This document shows, piece by piece, positions 1 through 8,667 of a stretch of 64,000 nt of DNA (positions are counted from its first letter, which is position 1; the number at the start of each line of letters is the position of its first letter). This DNA comes from Treponema sp. (lineage in GTDB: Bacteria; Spirochaetota; Spirochaetia; Treponematales; Treponemataceae), in the NCBI GenBank assembly GCA_016288205.1, contig JAEEYO010000063.1:54898-118897 (forward strand), written 5' to 3'. A program made the position numbers and the translations under genes. The notes beneath the pieces were generated by a model. The model had not been told where the DNA came from. It saw only the letters and a list, made by a program, of their open reading frames with translations, and ran no database searches.

Positions 1-485
1 ACTCCGATTTTCTCCATCACTTTCTCAAGCGGTGCATTCATTTTCTCTGCGGCAAGCTTAGGATCTATATTAAAATCTCTGATGGCAATCACGGCATCAT
101 CAACGGATTTCTCCTCCGCCCCCTGTATTTTGCCCCTGCTGAGTCCCAGCTGCATTCCTTCCGCAAGAGCCGCCTGCCTCTCTTCCCTGCGTATGTCCAT
201 TTCACGTAAATTCATAGCGGCATAAACCTCCTTGAACTGCTCGTCTTCCTTCAACTTAGCGACCCTGCTTTTTAGCCGGTTCGAAAAATCATCATCGCCC
301 GCGTCATTCGTTCGGACGAACCTGAGGAAATCCCTCACTTTCCCGTCCTTTTCCCTTTCGCACGCACTTGCATTATAAATCATTTTCGTAGTTTTGTCAC
401 CGAAATTCAGCCAGTCAAGCTCATGGCATTTTGTCGTGAAGGTAAGCTCCTCCACGGATTTGTAGCGGTAGAATGATGTACTCAT
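1..485 (-). pseudogene. Rpn-type (PD-(D/E)XK) nuclease, internally deleted, runs off left edge
   Basis: The reading frame starts at ATG 485 with GGAG upstream and stays open to the window edge, so the 3' end is missing. The first 14 residues (YKSVEELTFT) resemble the N-terminus of Rpn-family recombination-promoting nucleases / putative transposases. The next residues (TKCHELDWLNFGDKTTK, then FLRFVRTND) resemble the C-terminal third of the same family. The catalytic core that should lie between is absent, so nuclease activity is unlikely. The tail is charged and helical (REERQAALAEGMQLGLSRG), as usual in these proteins. The ORF track omits this frame because it is open at the edge. The family call is from memory of the pattern. 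Confidence 0.6.
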
Positions 486-518
486 ATAGTCTCCTGGGGT
501 TGTTATGTTTGGACAGAT

Positions 519-1877
519 TTACTTCGTGTGTGAGAGGAGGAACTCCAGCATGGGGAGCATTTTGTTCAGGAGGCCGCATTTTATCAGCAGGTTCCAGAAG
601 GGCTCCATTTTTTTCCAGCCGCCGGTGTATGCGAAATGTGAGAGCTTGTTTTTTAATGTGGCGTCGTGGGAACAGGAAGCGAAGATGTTTTTCCATGAGT
701 AGAAGTCGCGGTATGCTCTTTTGTAGCCGGACTCAAGTTCCGCGGGCGTGAGAAGTGCTGGTTTGTATACGGCGTGGCGTGTGTCGTATAGACTCCAGTC
801 GCGGGTCATTATGCGTCCCTCGCTTTCCATTTTGCTGAACAGTCTTGTGCCGGGATAGGGGGTGAGTATGTGGAATGTCGCCGTGGTGATTGCGTGCTCC
901 ACTGCCCAGTCAACGGTACGGGAAAACACGTCTTTGTCATCGTCGTCCAGTCCGAACACAAAGCTTCCGTTTATCATTATGCCGAGCTCATGCAGTCTTT
1001 TTACGGCGGCCGAATAATCGCGCGAAAGATTCTGTGCCTTGTTGCTCTGCGCAAGATTTTTTGGCGAGAAGGTCTCAAATCCGACGAATATGCTCCTGAG
1101 ACCTGCCTCCGCCGCTTTTTCGATTAAATCCCCGTCAAGGATTGAGGACACTGTGGCGGCTCCCTGAAACACACGGTTCATGCCCTTCATTCCGTCAAAC
1201 AATTCGCGCGCGAATTGTTTGTTTCCCAAAAGATGGTCGTCCAGAAAATAAAGATGCCGGCCAGGGAGACTCTCTATTTCCTTGAGTGCTGAGTCGACAC
1301 GGCATGTGTAGAAAGATTTTCCGCTTCCGTAAAAGGCATCCTTGTAGCAGAAGTCGCAGTGGTGCGGGCAACCCCTTGAGACGACGAGAGAATTCGGCAC
1401 GAAGTATTTGCTTCTTTTTATGAGGTCGCGTCGTACCGGCGGAATGTTTTCAATCGACCTTTCTTTTGCGGCATAGATTTTTTCGGCCTTGTGATTTCTG
1501 AAATCGCTTATGAATCTGGGAAAGGCTTCTTCTCCGGGGCCGAGGATTACCGTGTCAGCATGCTCAAGTGCCTCATCAGGAAGGGACGTAACATGGAGCC
1601 CTCCCATCACCACATGGATTCCGCGGCTTCTGTATGTGTCCGCAATCTGATAGGCGCGATATGCGTTTGTTATGTAGACCTGCATACAGACAAGGTCGGG
1701 TGAGTCGTCGGTGTGAAGTTTTTCCACGTGCTGGTCAACAAGCTCCACCTCATCGTCGGCGGAAAAATATCCTGCGAGAGTCGCAAGTCCGAGAGGGGGA
1801 AAAAGCGAATATTTTATGGGCCTCCAGAAAGGGCTTTTTGCTTCCTCCAGCGAGGGGAGAATCATCTTGACTTTCAT
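519..1877 (-). CDS. B12-binding-domain radical SAM protein
   Basis: This 452-residue protein has an N-terminal cobalamin-binding-like Rossmann region (VELVDQH, VVMGGLHVT, LGPGEEAF) followed by a radical SAM core with the CX3CX2C cluster motif RGCPHHCDFCYK near residue 170. The family generates a 5'-deoxyadenosyl radical for methylation or rearrangement; the substrate here cannot be read. The track start (TTG 1913) falls inside the promoter, and MKVKMILP is the usual family start, so ATG 1877 is preferred. The only SD-like bases (AAGG) lie 1 nt from the ATG. A promoter with its -10 box 7 nt upstream suggests a leaderless transcript. The gene is monocistronic and divergent from the PurF-like gene. 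Confidence 0.85.
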   Translation of the reverse strand: MKVKMILPSLEEAKSPFWRPIKYSLFPPLGLATLAGYFSADDEVELVDQHVEKLHTDDSPDLVCMQVYITNAYRAYQIADTYRSRGIHVVMGGLHVTSLPDEALEHADTVILGPGEEAFPRFISDFRNHKAEKIYAAKERSIENIPPVRRDLIKRSKYFVPNSLVVSRGCPHHCDFCYKDAFYGSGKSFYTCRVDSALKEIESLPGRHLYFLDDHLLGNKQFARELFDGMKGMNRVFQGAATVSSILDGDLIEKAAEAGLRSIFVGFETFSPKNLAQSNKAQNLSRDYSAAVKRLHELGIMINGSFVFGLDDDDKDVFSRTVDWAVEHAITTATFHILTPYPGTRLFSKMESEGRIMTRDWSLYDTRHAVYKPALLTPAELESGYKRAYRDFYSWKNIFASCSHDATLKNKLSHFAYTGGWKKMEPFWNLLIKCGLLNKMLPMLEFLLSHTK

Positions 1878-1884
1878 GCCTTTT

Positions 1885-1913
1885 AAAATACCGAAAATAC
1901 CTAAAAAAATCAA
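1885..1913 (-). promoter_or_regulatory. Sigma70-like promoter of the radical SAM gene
   Basis: On the minus strand TTGATT is followed by a 17-bp spacer and TATTTT. The -10 ends 7 nt before ATG 1877, so the predicted transcript starts at or next to the start codon. Confidence 0.5.
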
Positions 1914-1958
1914 ACGGATTTCTTGACGTGAAATCTGTATTAATCAGGGAAGCCTGTA

Positions 1959-1987
1959 TTGAAAAAATCCCCCGTTTCTTCTATACT
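1959..1987 (+). promoter_or_regulatory. Sigma70-like promoter of the PurF-like gene
   Basis: TTGAAA, 17-bp spacer, TATACT. Transcription would begin near 1994, leaving a short leader that contains GGAGG 6 nt before ATG 2016. The track start at 1959 lies on the -35 box and cannot be used from this promoter. Confidence 0.65.
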
Positions 1988-2015
1988 ACTTTATATTTCC
2001 CTTTGGAGGCTTTCT

Positions 2016-3431
2016 ATGGGTGGCGTTTTCGGTGTCGTGTCTGGCGGAGACTGTTCTTTGGATCTTTTTTTCGGTGTGGATTATCATTCGCACCTTGGGA
2101 CCAGACGCGGAGGACTTGCTGTTTTCGGAGCGGACGGAACTTTCCAGCGGTCAATCCACAACATACAGAACTCTCCTTTCCGCACGAAGTTCGAGAATGA
2201 CATAGGGACCCTTCGCGGACCCGTCGGCATAGGATGTATTTCGGATTATGAGCCACAGCCTCTGCTCGCGCGCTCTCATCTTGGAAGACTTGCGGTGACG
2301 ACCGTGGGACTCGTGTCGAACAAGGACGAGCTGGTGGACATGCTGATGAAGGACGGAAAATCTTTCCTTGAGATGTCAGGCGGAGAAGTCAACCAGACTG
2401 AGCTGATTCTGGAGCTCTTGAACACGCGACCCACCATTGAGGAGGGAATCCGCTACGTGCAGGATGTCGTCAAGGGATCTGTCACCATGCTTGTGGCTAC
2501 CCCTGAGGGAATCTACGGCGCGAGGGACAAGATGGGACGAACTCCATTGCAGATTGGAAAAAAAGAGGGTGCGATGTGCCTTTCGTTCGAGAGCTTTGCC
2601 TATCTGAACCTCGGTTATGAGGACGAGCACGAGCTTGGACCCGGAGAGATTGTTTTTGTCACCTCCGATTCCTACCGCGTGGTGCAGCAGCCGAGAAAGG
2701 AAATGAAAATCTGTACCTTCCTGTGGATTTACTACGGATACCCGACCTCCTGCTACGAGGGAGTGAACGTGGAGGCCATGAGATACAACTGCGGCAAATA
2801 CCTTGCAAAGAGGGACAGGGACTCAAACATACATCCCGACTGCGCGGCCGGTGTTCCCGACTCAGGTACAGCCCATGCCGTGGGATATGCAAACGAGGCT
2901 GGCATTCCGTTTACAAGACCCTTCATTAAATATACGCCGACTTGGCCCAGGTCCTTCATGCCAACAAGCCAGGAGCAGAGGAATCTGATTGCGCACATGA
3001 AACTGATTCCGGTAAAGCAGCTCATAAAAGACCGCCGCATCCTGCTGATTGACGACTCCATCGTCCGCGGTACCCAGCTCCGTGAGACTACGGATTTTCT
3101 CTATCAGTCCGGGGCAAAGGAAGTCCATGTCCGTCCCGCATGTCCCCCGATCATGTTCGGATGCAAGTATCTGAATTTCAGCCGGTCAAAGAGCGAGATG
3201 GATCTGATTGCGCGCCGCGTTGTCAAGCAGTTTGAGGGCGAGAATGTGAGTCCTGAGGTTCTGGCGAAGTATTGTGACCCCAATACCCCCGAGTATGAGA
3301 AAATGCAGGAGGAGATAAGAAAGCAGCTTCACTTTACGACGCTCCGCTTCCACCGCCTGGATGATATGCTTGATTCGACCGGACTTGACAGATGCAAGCT
3401 CTGTACCTATTGCTGGAACGGTGTTGAGTAA
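2016..3431 (+). CDS. purF: Amidophosphoribosyltransferase-like protein (PurF family) lacking the Cys nucleophile
   Basis: The 471-residue protein aligns in order with PurF: an N-terminal Ntn-glutaminase-like domain (MGGVFGVVS, ARDKMGRTPLQIGK) and a phosphoribosyltransferase domain with the PRPP motif LLIDDSIVRGT near residues 342-352. Cys residues at KICTF, FGCKYL and CKLCTYC sit where Bacillus-type PurF binds its 4Fe-4S cluster. In active PurF residue 2 (residue 1 after processing) is the catalytic Cys of MCGI; here it is Gly. Glutamine hydrolysis is therefore not expected, leaving ammonia-dependent synthesis of phosphoribosylamine or a different PRPP reaction. GGAGG at 2005-2009 fixes the start. 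No other purine gene lies nearby. Confidence 0.8.
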   Translation: MGGVFGVVSGGDCSLDLFFGVDYHSHLGTRRGGLAVFGADGTFQRSIHNIQNSPFRTKFENDIGTLRGPVGIGCISDYEPQPLLARSHLGRLAVTTVGLVSNKDELVDMLMKDGKSFLEMSGGEVNQTELILELLNTRPTIEEGIRYVQDVVKGSVTMLVATPEGIYGARDKMGRTPLQIGKKEGAMCLSFESFAYLNLGYEDEHELGPGEIVFVTSDSYRVVQQPRKEMKICTFLWIYYGYPTSCYEGVNVEAMRYNCGKYLAKRDRDSNIHPDCAAGVPDSGTAHAVGYANEAGIPFTRPFIKYTPTWPRSFMPTSQEQRNLIAHMKLIPVKQLIKDRRILLIDDSIVRGTQLRETTDFLYQSGAKEVHVRPACPPIMFGCKYLNFSRSKSEMDLIARRVVKQFEGENVSPEVLAKYCDPNTPEYEKMQEEIRKQLHFTTLRFHRLDDMLDSTGLDRCKLCTYCWNGVE

Positions 3432-3439
3432 GTTTTAAT

Positions 3440-3817
3440 TTAGGCTGATGCTATGCTGACGGGGATTCCGCGCCTCCATGTTTCGACCACGCCGAGATCA
3501 TCATCCTCCACGCGCTCAATGAGACCGAGGTTCCACCATTCCCTGTGGCCTGCGTACTCAATGGCGGGCTCTGTACCCGTGGACTGGAGCATTCCGTTTC
3601 TGAACCTGTAGATTACCGGCCTTGCGCTGAATACATCGAATCCGGGCTGTCCCTGTGCAATCGCCTCGGAGTCCTCTATTCTGAGGATCTTGCCCTGAAC
3701 CGGAGTGCCGTCATCACTTGAGAAAATTCTCATCTGCAGGAATTTGTGTGCAGAACAGGATTCCGCATACATTACGTTTCCGGCTCCTGCAATACCGGTT
3801 TCCTCATGTAAATCCAT
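3440..3817 (-). CDS. Hypothetical protein, 125 aa
   Basis: A 125-residue protein with GGGAGG 7 nt before ATG 3817, which supports real translation. It is acidic and soluble, with no signal peptide or membrane segment. Features are a short Cys-His region (ESCSAHKFLQMRIF) and a C-terminal stretch (HREWWNLGLIERVEDDDLG). I do not recognise a family. It converges on the PurF-like gene, 8 bp from its stop. Confidence 0.6.
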   Translation of the reverse strand: MDLHEETGIAGAGNVMYAESCSAHKFLQMRIFSSDDGTPVQGKILRIEDSEAIAQGQPGFDVFSARPVIYRFRNGMLQSTGTEPAIEYAGHREWWNLGLIERVEDDDLGVVETWRRGIPVSIASA

Positions 3818-3912
3818 GATAGTGCCTCCCCGAAAAGCGGCATGACTTGAAATTTACCGCCCTCAATTGATATTTTCGGAATGCAGGGCTTTTCATATTA
3901 GGAATTAGGATC

Positions 3913-3941
3913 TTGACAGTTATCCGCCGCCGTGCTACCGT
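3913..3941 (+). promoter_or_regulatory. Sigma70-like promoter of pncB
   Basis: A consensus TTGACA, 17-bp spacer and TACCGT (weak -10). The leader of about 35 nt carries GAGGAG just before ATG 3981. Confidence 0.5.
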
Positions 3942-3980
3942 TTAAAGTAAGAAATTTCCCGCAGGGGCCATGAGGAGCTT

Positions 3981-5213
3981 ATGAAACTTAATCCAATCAT
4001 CTCAAGTCTGCTTGAAACAGACCTTTACAAATTTTCGATGGGACAGGCAATCTACCATCAGTATCCGTCTTATAAGACAAACTGGACTTTCAAGTGCAGG
4101 AATCCGGGGATAGCGTTTTCTCCGGCCATGGTCGAGGAAATCCGTGAGCAGGTAAAGCACTACTGTTCCCTCCGCTTTACCGACGAGGAACTCTCTTATC
4201 TCGGGTCCATCGACTGGCTCCACGAGGATTACATAGACCACCTGCAGATCTGGAGGCCGCGTTTCGAGGACATCACCATTTCGGAGAATGCGGACTGCGG
4301 TCTTTCCATTGAGGCTTACGGTACCTGGCTCAACACCTCCATGTACGAGATTCCGCTTCTTGCCATCGTAAATGAGGTCTATTTCAGGATGGCATATAAT
4401 TACGACGAGCTTTTCAGTCAGTACAAGACCAAGCTTTCCCAGAAGGTTGACTGGCTTCTTACGGGCAAGTACAACATAGGGATTTTCTCTGAGTTCGGAC
4501 TGAGGAGACGCTTGAGCGCCGAGGCCCAGGAGCTTGCGGTAAGGAGTCTCTGCGAGAACAACGGCAAGTACAAGGACTCAAAGTGCGTGGGTACGTCAAA
4601 TGTCTACCTCGCGATGAAATACGGCGTGACCCCGGTCGGAACCATGGCGCATGAGTTCGTGATGTGCGTGGGACAGGGAAATCCGATGTACAATCCCGCG
4701 TACTCCAACAAGCTTGCGATGGAGGCTTGGACAAAGGAATACGGTGTTTTGAACGGAACCTATCTCACTGACACCATCGGGGACAAGGCGACCATGCTGG
4801 ACATGGGATACACTTACTCAATCTGTTTTTCCGGCGTGCGGCATGACTCAGGGGATCCCTACGCGTGGGGAGAGGCCTGGGTGGAACATTTCAGCAAGTT
4901 CTACGAGAAATACAAGGACGAGAGGGTGAATCCCAAGACAAAGACCCTGCTTTTCAGTGACAGCCTTGATTTCGAGAGGGCGAGCGCGCTTTACTCACAT
5001 TTCAAGGACAGGGCGAAGGTGGCTTTCGGAATCGGAACATATATAGCGAATGACACGGACGTTCCCCCGCTCAACATTGTGATGAAGGTGACTGAGTGCA
5101 ACGGCCGGCCTGTGGCAAAGCTTTCGAATGACCTCGGAAAGACCATGTGCAAGGACGGAGAGTATGTCGATTACCTTAAGAAGACAATCGACTGGCGCTT
5201 GAACCACGAGTAA
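3981..5213 (+). CDS. pncB: Nicotinate phosphoribosyltransferase
   Basis: The 410-residue protein makes nicotinate mononucleotide from nicotinate, PRPP and ATP in the Preiss-Handler NAD salvage route. Visible family motifs are the N-terminal TDLYKFSMGQ, EFGLRRR, GTSNVYLA, GTMAHE with the regulatory phospho-His near residue 222, GVRHDSGDP and the phosphate-binding region SDSLDFERA. Length fits the PncB type. GAGGAG 4 nt before ATG supports the start. It is monocistronic, with a bidirectional terminator 20 nt downstream. Confidence 0.93.
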   Translation: MKLNPIISSLLETDLYKFSMGQAIYHQYPSYKTNWTFKCRNPGIAFSPAMVEEIREQVKHYCSLRFTDEELSYLGSIDWLHEDYIDHLQIWRPRFEDITISENADCGLSIEAYGTWLNTSMYEIPLLAIVNEVYFRMAYNYDELFSQYKTKLSQKVDWLLTGKYNIGIFSEFGLRRRLSAEAQELAVRSLCENNGKYKDSKCVGTSNVYLAMKYGVTPVGTMAHEFVMCVGQGNPMYNPAYSNKLAMEAWTKEYGVLNGTYLTDTIGDKATMLDMGYTYSICFSGVRHDSGDPYAWGEAWVEHFSKFYEKYKDERVNPKTKTLLFSDSLDFERASALYSHFKDRAKVAFGIGTYIANDTDVPPLNIVMKVTECNGRPVAKLSNDLGKTMCKDGEYVDYLKKTIDWRLNHE

Positions 5214-5230
5214 TTCACGCCGCAGGAAAT

Positions 5231-5275
5231 AAAAAAAAAGGGATGCCGAAGATGATTCGATGCGTCCCTTTTTTA
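5231..5275. terminator. Bidirectional intrinsic terminator
   Basis: AAAAAGGGATGC pairs with GCGTCCCTTTTT (one G-U pair) across a 15-nt loop. It has a T-run on both strands, so it can stop pncB from the left and the paaK-ACT operon from the right. Confidence 0.85.
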
Positions 5276-5296
5276 TTCTTGCCTATCTCTTCTGGA

Positions 5297-5728
5297 TTAG
5301 ATTTCCTTGAGTCCCTCGGCAGAAACCATGCGGATTCCGTTGTTCTCCAGGACTTTTTCGGTGGTGGGAACATCGGTGCTGCGGAGAATCATGAACGCGC
5401 TGTTTGATTTGCGTCCCGTGAATCCGTACATGTACTCAACGTTCCGTCCGTTCTCGCCGAGGATGCGGAGGATTGAGTTCAGGCTTCCGGTCTCATCCGG
5501 TATCTCCAGCGCGATTACGTTTGTCGCCTTTACGATGTAGCCCTCTTTCGTAAGCATTTCCGCAACTGAGTCGGGTGAGTCCACGATGATGCGTGCGATT
5601 CCGAAATCATTTGTGTCCGCAAGGCTGAGGGCCCTCATGTTGATCTTGTGCTTTGCAAGAACCTCGGTGAGCTCAAGCAGGGATTCGGGGCGGTTTTCTA
5701 TGAAAATTGAAATCTGCTTTATGGTCAT
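5297..5728 (-). CDS. ACT-domain protein (tandem ACT, paaK-linked)
   Basis: A 143-residue protein made of two ACT modules (ISIFIENRPESLLELTEVLAKHKINMRAL and ALEIPDETGSLNSILRILGENGRNVEYMY). ACT domains bind amino acids or related small ligands. A gene of this kind commonly follows phenylacetate-CoA ligase, where it may sense an aromatic acid or amino acid. AGGAGG 5 nt before the ATG overlaps the stop codon region of paaK, so the two are translationally coupled. The ligand is not known. Confidence 0.85.
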   Translation of the reverse strand: MTIKQISIFIENRPESLLELTEVLAKHKINMRALSLADTNDFGIARIIVDSPDSVAEMLTKEGYIVKATNVIALEIPDETGSLNSILRILGENGRNVEYMYGFTGRKSNSAFMILRSTDVPTTEKVLENNGIRMVSAEGLKEI

Positions 5729-5737
5729 AACTTCCTC

Positions 5738-7042
5738 CTAGTCATGCAGTTTGCGTGTGTCGATGACGCGCTTTGCCTTTCCCTCTGAACGCTCGATGGT
5801 TTTCGGGGCGACAAGCGTGACCTTTGCCTTTATCTGGAGCACGGAGAGCAATGCCGCTTCCAGTGCCTTTTCCTGCTTGTGGTTTTCCGCGATGACGTCG
5901 CTGAATTTTTCAGGAGTCATTTCCACTTTGATTTCAAAGGTGTCGGTATTGTTTTCGCGTCCAACGATAATCTGATAGTTCGGCGGATAGTTGTTCTGCA
6001 GGAGGACTCCCTCAATCTGGCTCGGGAACACGTTCACTCCGCGGATGATCAGCATGTCGTCCGTGCGTCCCATCGGCTTGGACATGCGCACGAAGGTTCT
6101 TCCGCAGGGGCAGGGAGCGCGGTTGAGCACACCGATGTCCTTTGTCCTGAAGCGCATGAGGGGGAAGGCCTTTTTGGTGATTGCGGTGAAGACAAGCTCG
6201 CCCTTTTCTCCGTCGGGGAGTTTTTCGCCTGTCTCCGGATTGATCGTCTCAATGATGAAGTGGTCCTCGTTTACGTGCATTCCCTTCTGCTCGCTGCATT
6301 CAAAGGCAACTCCGGGTCCCATGACCTCAGTAAGTCCGTAGATGTCGTAGGCCTTGAGTCCGAGAAGATCCTCAATGTTGTGTCTCATCTCCTCAGTCCA
6401 TGGCTCGGCTCCGAAGATTCCAGCCTTCAGGTTCAGATAGTCGGGACCGTAACCCATGTCGTGCAGGGTCTCTCCCAGGTATGCGGCGTAGGATGGAGTA
6501 CAACAAAGGACGGTTGCCTTAAGGTCGTGCATGAACGCAATCTGTCTCTGCGTGTTTCCAGATGAAATTGGAATAACAGTGGCACCAAGTTTTGTCGCTC
6601 CGCCATGAAGTCCGAATCCGCCGGTAAAAAGACCGTATCCGTATGCGACCTGAACGGTATCGTTTTCATCGGCTCCGGCGGCTACAAGCTGTCTTGCGGT
6701 ACAGTCGTCCCAAATGTCCAAATCTTCCTTAGTGTAGCCAACCACAATCTGCTTACCTGTGGTTCCTGATGATGACTGGATGCGAACTACATCCTTCATT
6801 GGGACGGCAAAGAGTCCGTAGGGGTAGGTCTGTCTCAAGTCATCCTTGCAAGTGAAGGGAATCTTCGCTATGTCGTCAAGTCCCTTGATGTCGTCCGGGC
6901 TGACTCCAGCTTCCTTGCACCTTTCCCTGTAATAGGGTACGTTTTCGTATACATGCCGGAAATTCTCAGCCAATCGCTTTCCCTGCAGCTTCTTGAGCTC
7001 TTCTGCTCCCATGCATTCCATTTCTTTCTGGAAGTATTTCAT
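5738..7042 (-). CDS. paaK: Phenylacetate-CoA ligase
   Basis: A 434-residue adenylate-forming enzyme that activates phenylacetate or a related aromatic acid with ATP and CoA. Motifs are SSSGTTGKQ (P-loop), YGLTEVMGPGVAFEC, FRTKDIG and the hinge/C-terminal GRTDDMLIIRGVNVFPSQIE. No ring-epoxidation paa genes are near, so it probably serves indolepyruvate/arylpyruvate oxidoreductase products or an unknown arylacetate. The start MKYFQKEMECM has AGGAG 8 nt upstream; the longer track start overlaps the promoter. It is first in an operon with the ACT gene. Confidence 0.9.
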   Translation of the reverse strand: MKYFQKEMECMGAEELKKLQGKRLAENFRHVYENVPYYRERCKEAGVSPDDIKGLDDIAKIPFTCKDDLRQTYPYGLFAVPMKDVVRIQSSSGTTGKQIVVGYTKEDLDIWDDCTARQLVAAGADENDTVQVAYGYGLFTGGFGLHGGATKLGATVIPISSGNTQRQIAFMHDLKATVLCCTPSYAAYLGETLHDMGYGPDYLNLKAGIFGAEPWTEEMRHNIEDLLGLKAYDIYGLTEVMGPGVAFECSEQKGMHVNEDHFIIETINPETGEKLPDGEKGELVFTAITKKAFPLMRFRTKDIGVLNRAPCPCGRTFVRMSKPMGRTDDMLIIRGVNVFPSQIEGVLLQNNYPPNYQIIVGRENNTDTFEIKVEMTPEKFSDVIAENHKQEKALEAALLSVLQIKAKVTLVAPKTIERSEGKAKRVIDTRKLHD

Positions 7043-7064
7043 ATTGATTTCTCCTGACCGGACT

Positions 7065-7093
7065 ATTATAGCATGAACGCGGGATTTTGTCAT
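7065..7093 (-). promoter_or_regulatory. Promoter of the paaK operon (extended -10)
   Basis: ATGACA, 17-bp spacer ending TGC, then consensus TATAAT on the minus strand. It gives a leader of about 15 nt containing AGGAG. Confidence 0.65.
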
Positions 7094-7114
7094 GGGGGAT
7101 TTTATTTTAAGGAA

Positions 7115-7142
7115 TTGCTTATCCGAAAAAATCGGATATAAT
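7115..7142 (+). promoter_or_regulatory. rfbACB promoter with operator-like palindrome in the spacer
   Basis: TTGCTT, 16-bp spacer, TATAAT. The spacer is almost entirely the perfect inverted repeat ATCCGA-AAAAA-TCGGAT (7121-7137), which ends on the first base of the -10. A repressor bound there would block RNA polymerase. No regulator gene is adjacent. Confidence 0.6.
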
Positions 7143-7173
7143 GGAATACGTTACATACATGAGAGGTATAATG

Positions 7174-8049
7174 ATGAAAGGAATTATTCTTGCCGGCGGT
7201 TCTGGCACCAGGTTCTATCCGATTACCAAGGCTGTGTCCAAGCAGATTCTGCCCCTTTATGACAAACCGATGATTTACTATCCGCTGAGCTGTCTCATGC
7301 TGGCAGGAATCCGTGACGTTCTGATTATCTCAACTCCGAGGGACATAAGCCTTTTCGAGGAGCTTTTCGGTGACGGCAAGTGGCTGGGTATGAGTTTTAC
7401 CTATGCGGTTCAGGACAAACCCAGGGGACTTGCGGACGCTTTCATTGTGGGAAAGGATTTTATCGGCAGAGATGACGTGGCCCTGGTTCTTGGTGACAAT
7501 ATCTTTTTCGGTCAGGCGTTCTCACAGACTCTCAAGGACGCTGTTTCAAGGATAAAGTCGAAGTCTTCGGAGGCCGTCATCTTCGGTTACAGGGTGAAGA
7601 ATCCCACAGCCTATGGAGTCGTGGAATTCAACGCCGAGGGCAAGGTTCTGGGTATAGAGGAGAAACCCAGGGTGCCGAAATCGGACTATGCGGTTCCGGG
7701 ACTTTATTTCTACAATAACGAGGTCGTGAGAATCGCGCGGGACGTAAAGCCGAGCGCACGCGGTGAGATTGAGATTACGGCCGTGAACAATGCCTATCTT
7801 GAGAGGGGGACCCTTTCCGTGGAGCTTCTTGGACGCGGCATGGCATGGCTTGACACCGGGACTTACGACGGACTTCTTGAGGCGAGCAATTTTATCGCCA
7901 CGATTGAGAAGAGACAGGGACTCTATGTTTCCTGCATCGAGGAAATCGCCTTTTACAACGGATGGATTTCAAAGGAGCAGATGCTGGAACTGGCCGCCGG
8001 ATATAAGACCGACTACGGTGAATATTTGAGATATATTGCGGAAAAATAA
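7174..8049 (+). CDS. rfbA: Glucose-1-phosphate thymidylyltransferase
   Basis: A 291-residue enzyme making dTDP-glucose from glucose-1-phosphate and dTTP, the first step to dTDP-rhamnose and other 6-deoxy sugars. It has the signature [18 protein letters not shown], the sugar-binding VLGDNIFFG and EEKP. GAGAGG at 7161-7166 is 7 nt from ATG 7174 and 4 nt from ATG 7171, so 7174 is preferred over the track start. First gene of rfbA-rfbC-rfbB. Confidence 0.93.
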   Translation: MKGIILAGGSGTRFYPITKAVSKQILPLYDKPMIYYPLSCLMLAGIRDVLIISTPRDISLFEELFGDGKWLGMSFTYAVQDKPRGLADAFIVGKDFIGRDDVALVLGDNIFFGQAFSQTLKDAVSRIKSKSSEAVIFGYRVKNPTAYGVVEFNAEGKVLGIEEKPRVPKSDYAVPGLYFYNNEVVRIARDVKPSARGEIEITAVNNAYLERGTLSVELLGRGMAWLDTGTYDGLLEASNFIATIEKRQGLYVSCIEEIAFYNGWISKEQMLELAAGYKTDYGEYLRYIAEK

Positions 8050-8066
8050 TCGGCTTGGAGTATATT

Positions 8067-8666
8067 ATGGTATTTGAGTTTAGGAAATGTAAGGCGGGCG
8101 ATATTGAAATCCCCGGACTTTATGAAATACAGCCCAAGGTCTTCGGTGATAAGCGCGGTTATTTTTTTGAGGTCTATTCTGAGAGGGATTTTTTTGACGA
8201 GGGTCTTACCATGAAATTCGTTCAGGACAATCAGAGTGCTTCCTCAAAAGGTGTTCTTCGCGGACTTCATTTTCAGACCAAGCATCCTCAGGGAAAGCTT
8301 GTCCGTGCCGTATTCGGAAAAGTCTATGATGTCGCCGTGGATCTGAGGAGCAGATCCCCAAGCTTTGGAAAATACTATGGAGTCATCTTGGACTCAGAGA
8401 AACAGAATCAATTTTACATACCGGAAGGATTTGCGCATGGATTTTATGTTCTTTCCGAATCAGCTGTTTTTGCCTACAAATGCACGGATTTTTATGACCC
8501 GAATGATGAGGGGGGGCTAATGTGGAATGATCCCGCTCTGGGCATAGACTGGAAATTGCTCGTGCCGGGGATGGAGCCGCTTCTTTCCGAAAAGGACGGG
8601 AGGCAGCCGGCTTTCGACAAAAACGCAAATTATTTTGATTTGAATGGAAACTGGATTGGAGACTGA
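8067..8666 (+). CDS. rfbC: dTDP-4-dehydrorhamnose 3,5-epimerase
   Basis: A 199-residue cupin-type epimerase. Motifs are PKVFGDKRGYFFE, VQDNQSASSKGVLRGLHFQ with the catalytic His, and YIPEGFAHGFYVLSE. TTGGAG 6 nt before ATG 8067 supports this start; the track TTG at 8055 overlaps that SD. A G7 run at 8510-8516 is in frame. It lies 17 nt after rfbA and 1 nt before rfbB. Confidence 0.93.
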   Translation: MVFEFRKCKAGDIEIPGLYEIQPKVFGDKRGYFFEVYSERDFFDEGLTMKFVQDNQSASSKGVLRGLHFQTKHPQGKLVRAVFGKVYDVAVDLRSRSPSFGKYYGVILDSEKQNQFYIPEGFAHGFYVLSESAVFAYKCTDFYDPNDEGGLMWNDPALGIDWKLLVPGMEPLLSEKDGRQPAFDKNANYFDLNGNWIGD

Positions 8667-8667
8667 C

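Noticed and set aside
5879-6565. Long plus-strand ORF of 228 aa (5879..6565) antisense to paaK
   Set aside because: It is a shadow of the paaK codons without an SD or promoter, like the other opposite-strand ORFs over real genes.
8510-8516. G7 run in rfbC as a phase-variation tract
   Set aside because: Seven G in moderate-GC DNA encoding Glu-Gly-Gly is short for slippage and is explained by codon use; loss would disable a core sugar gene.
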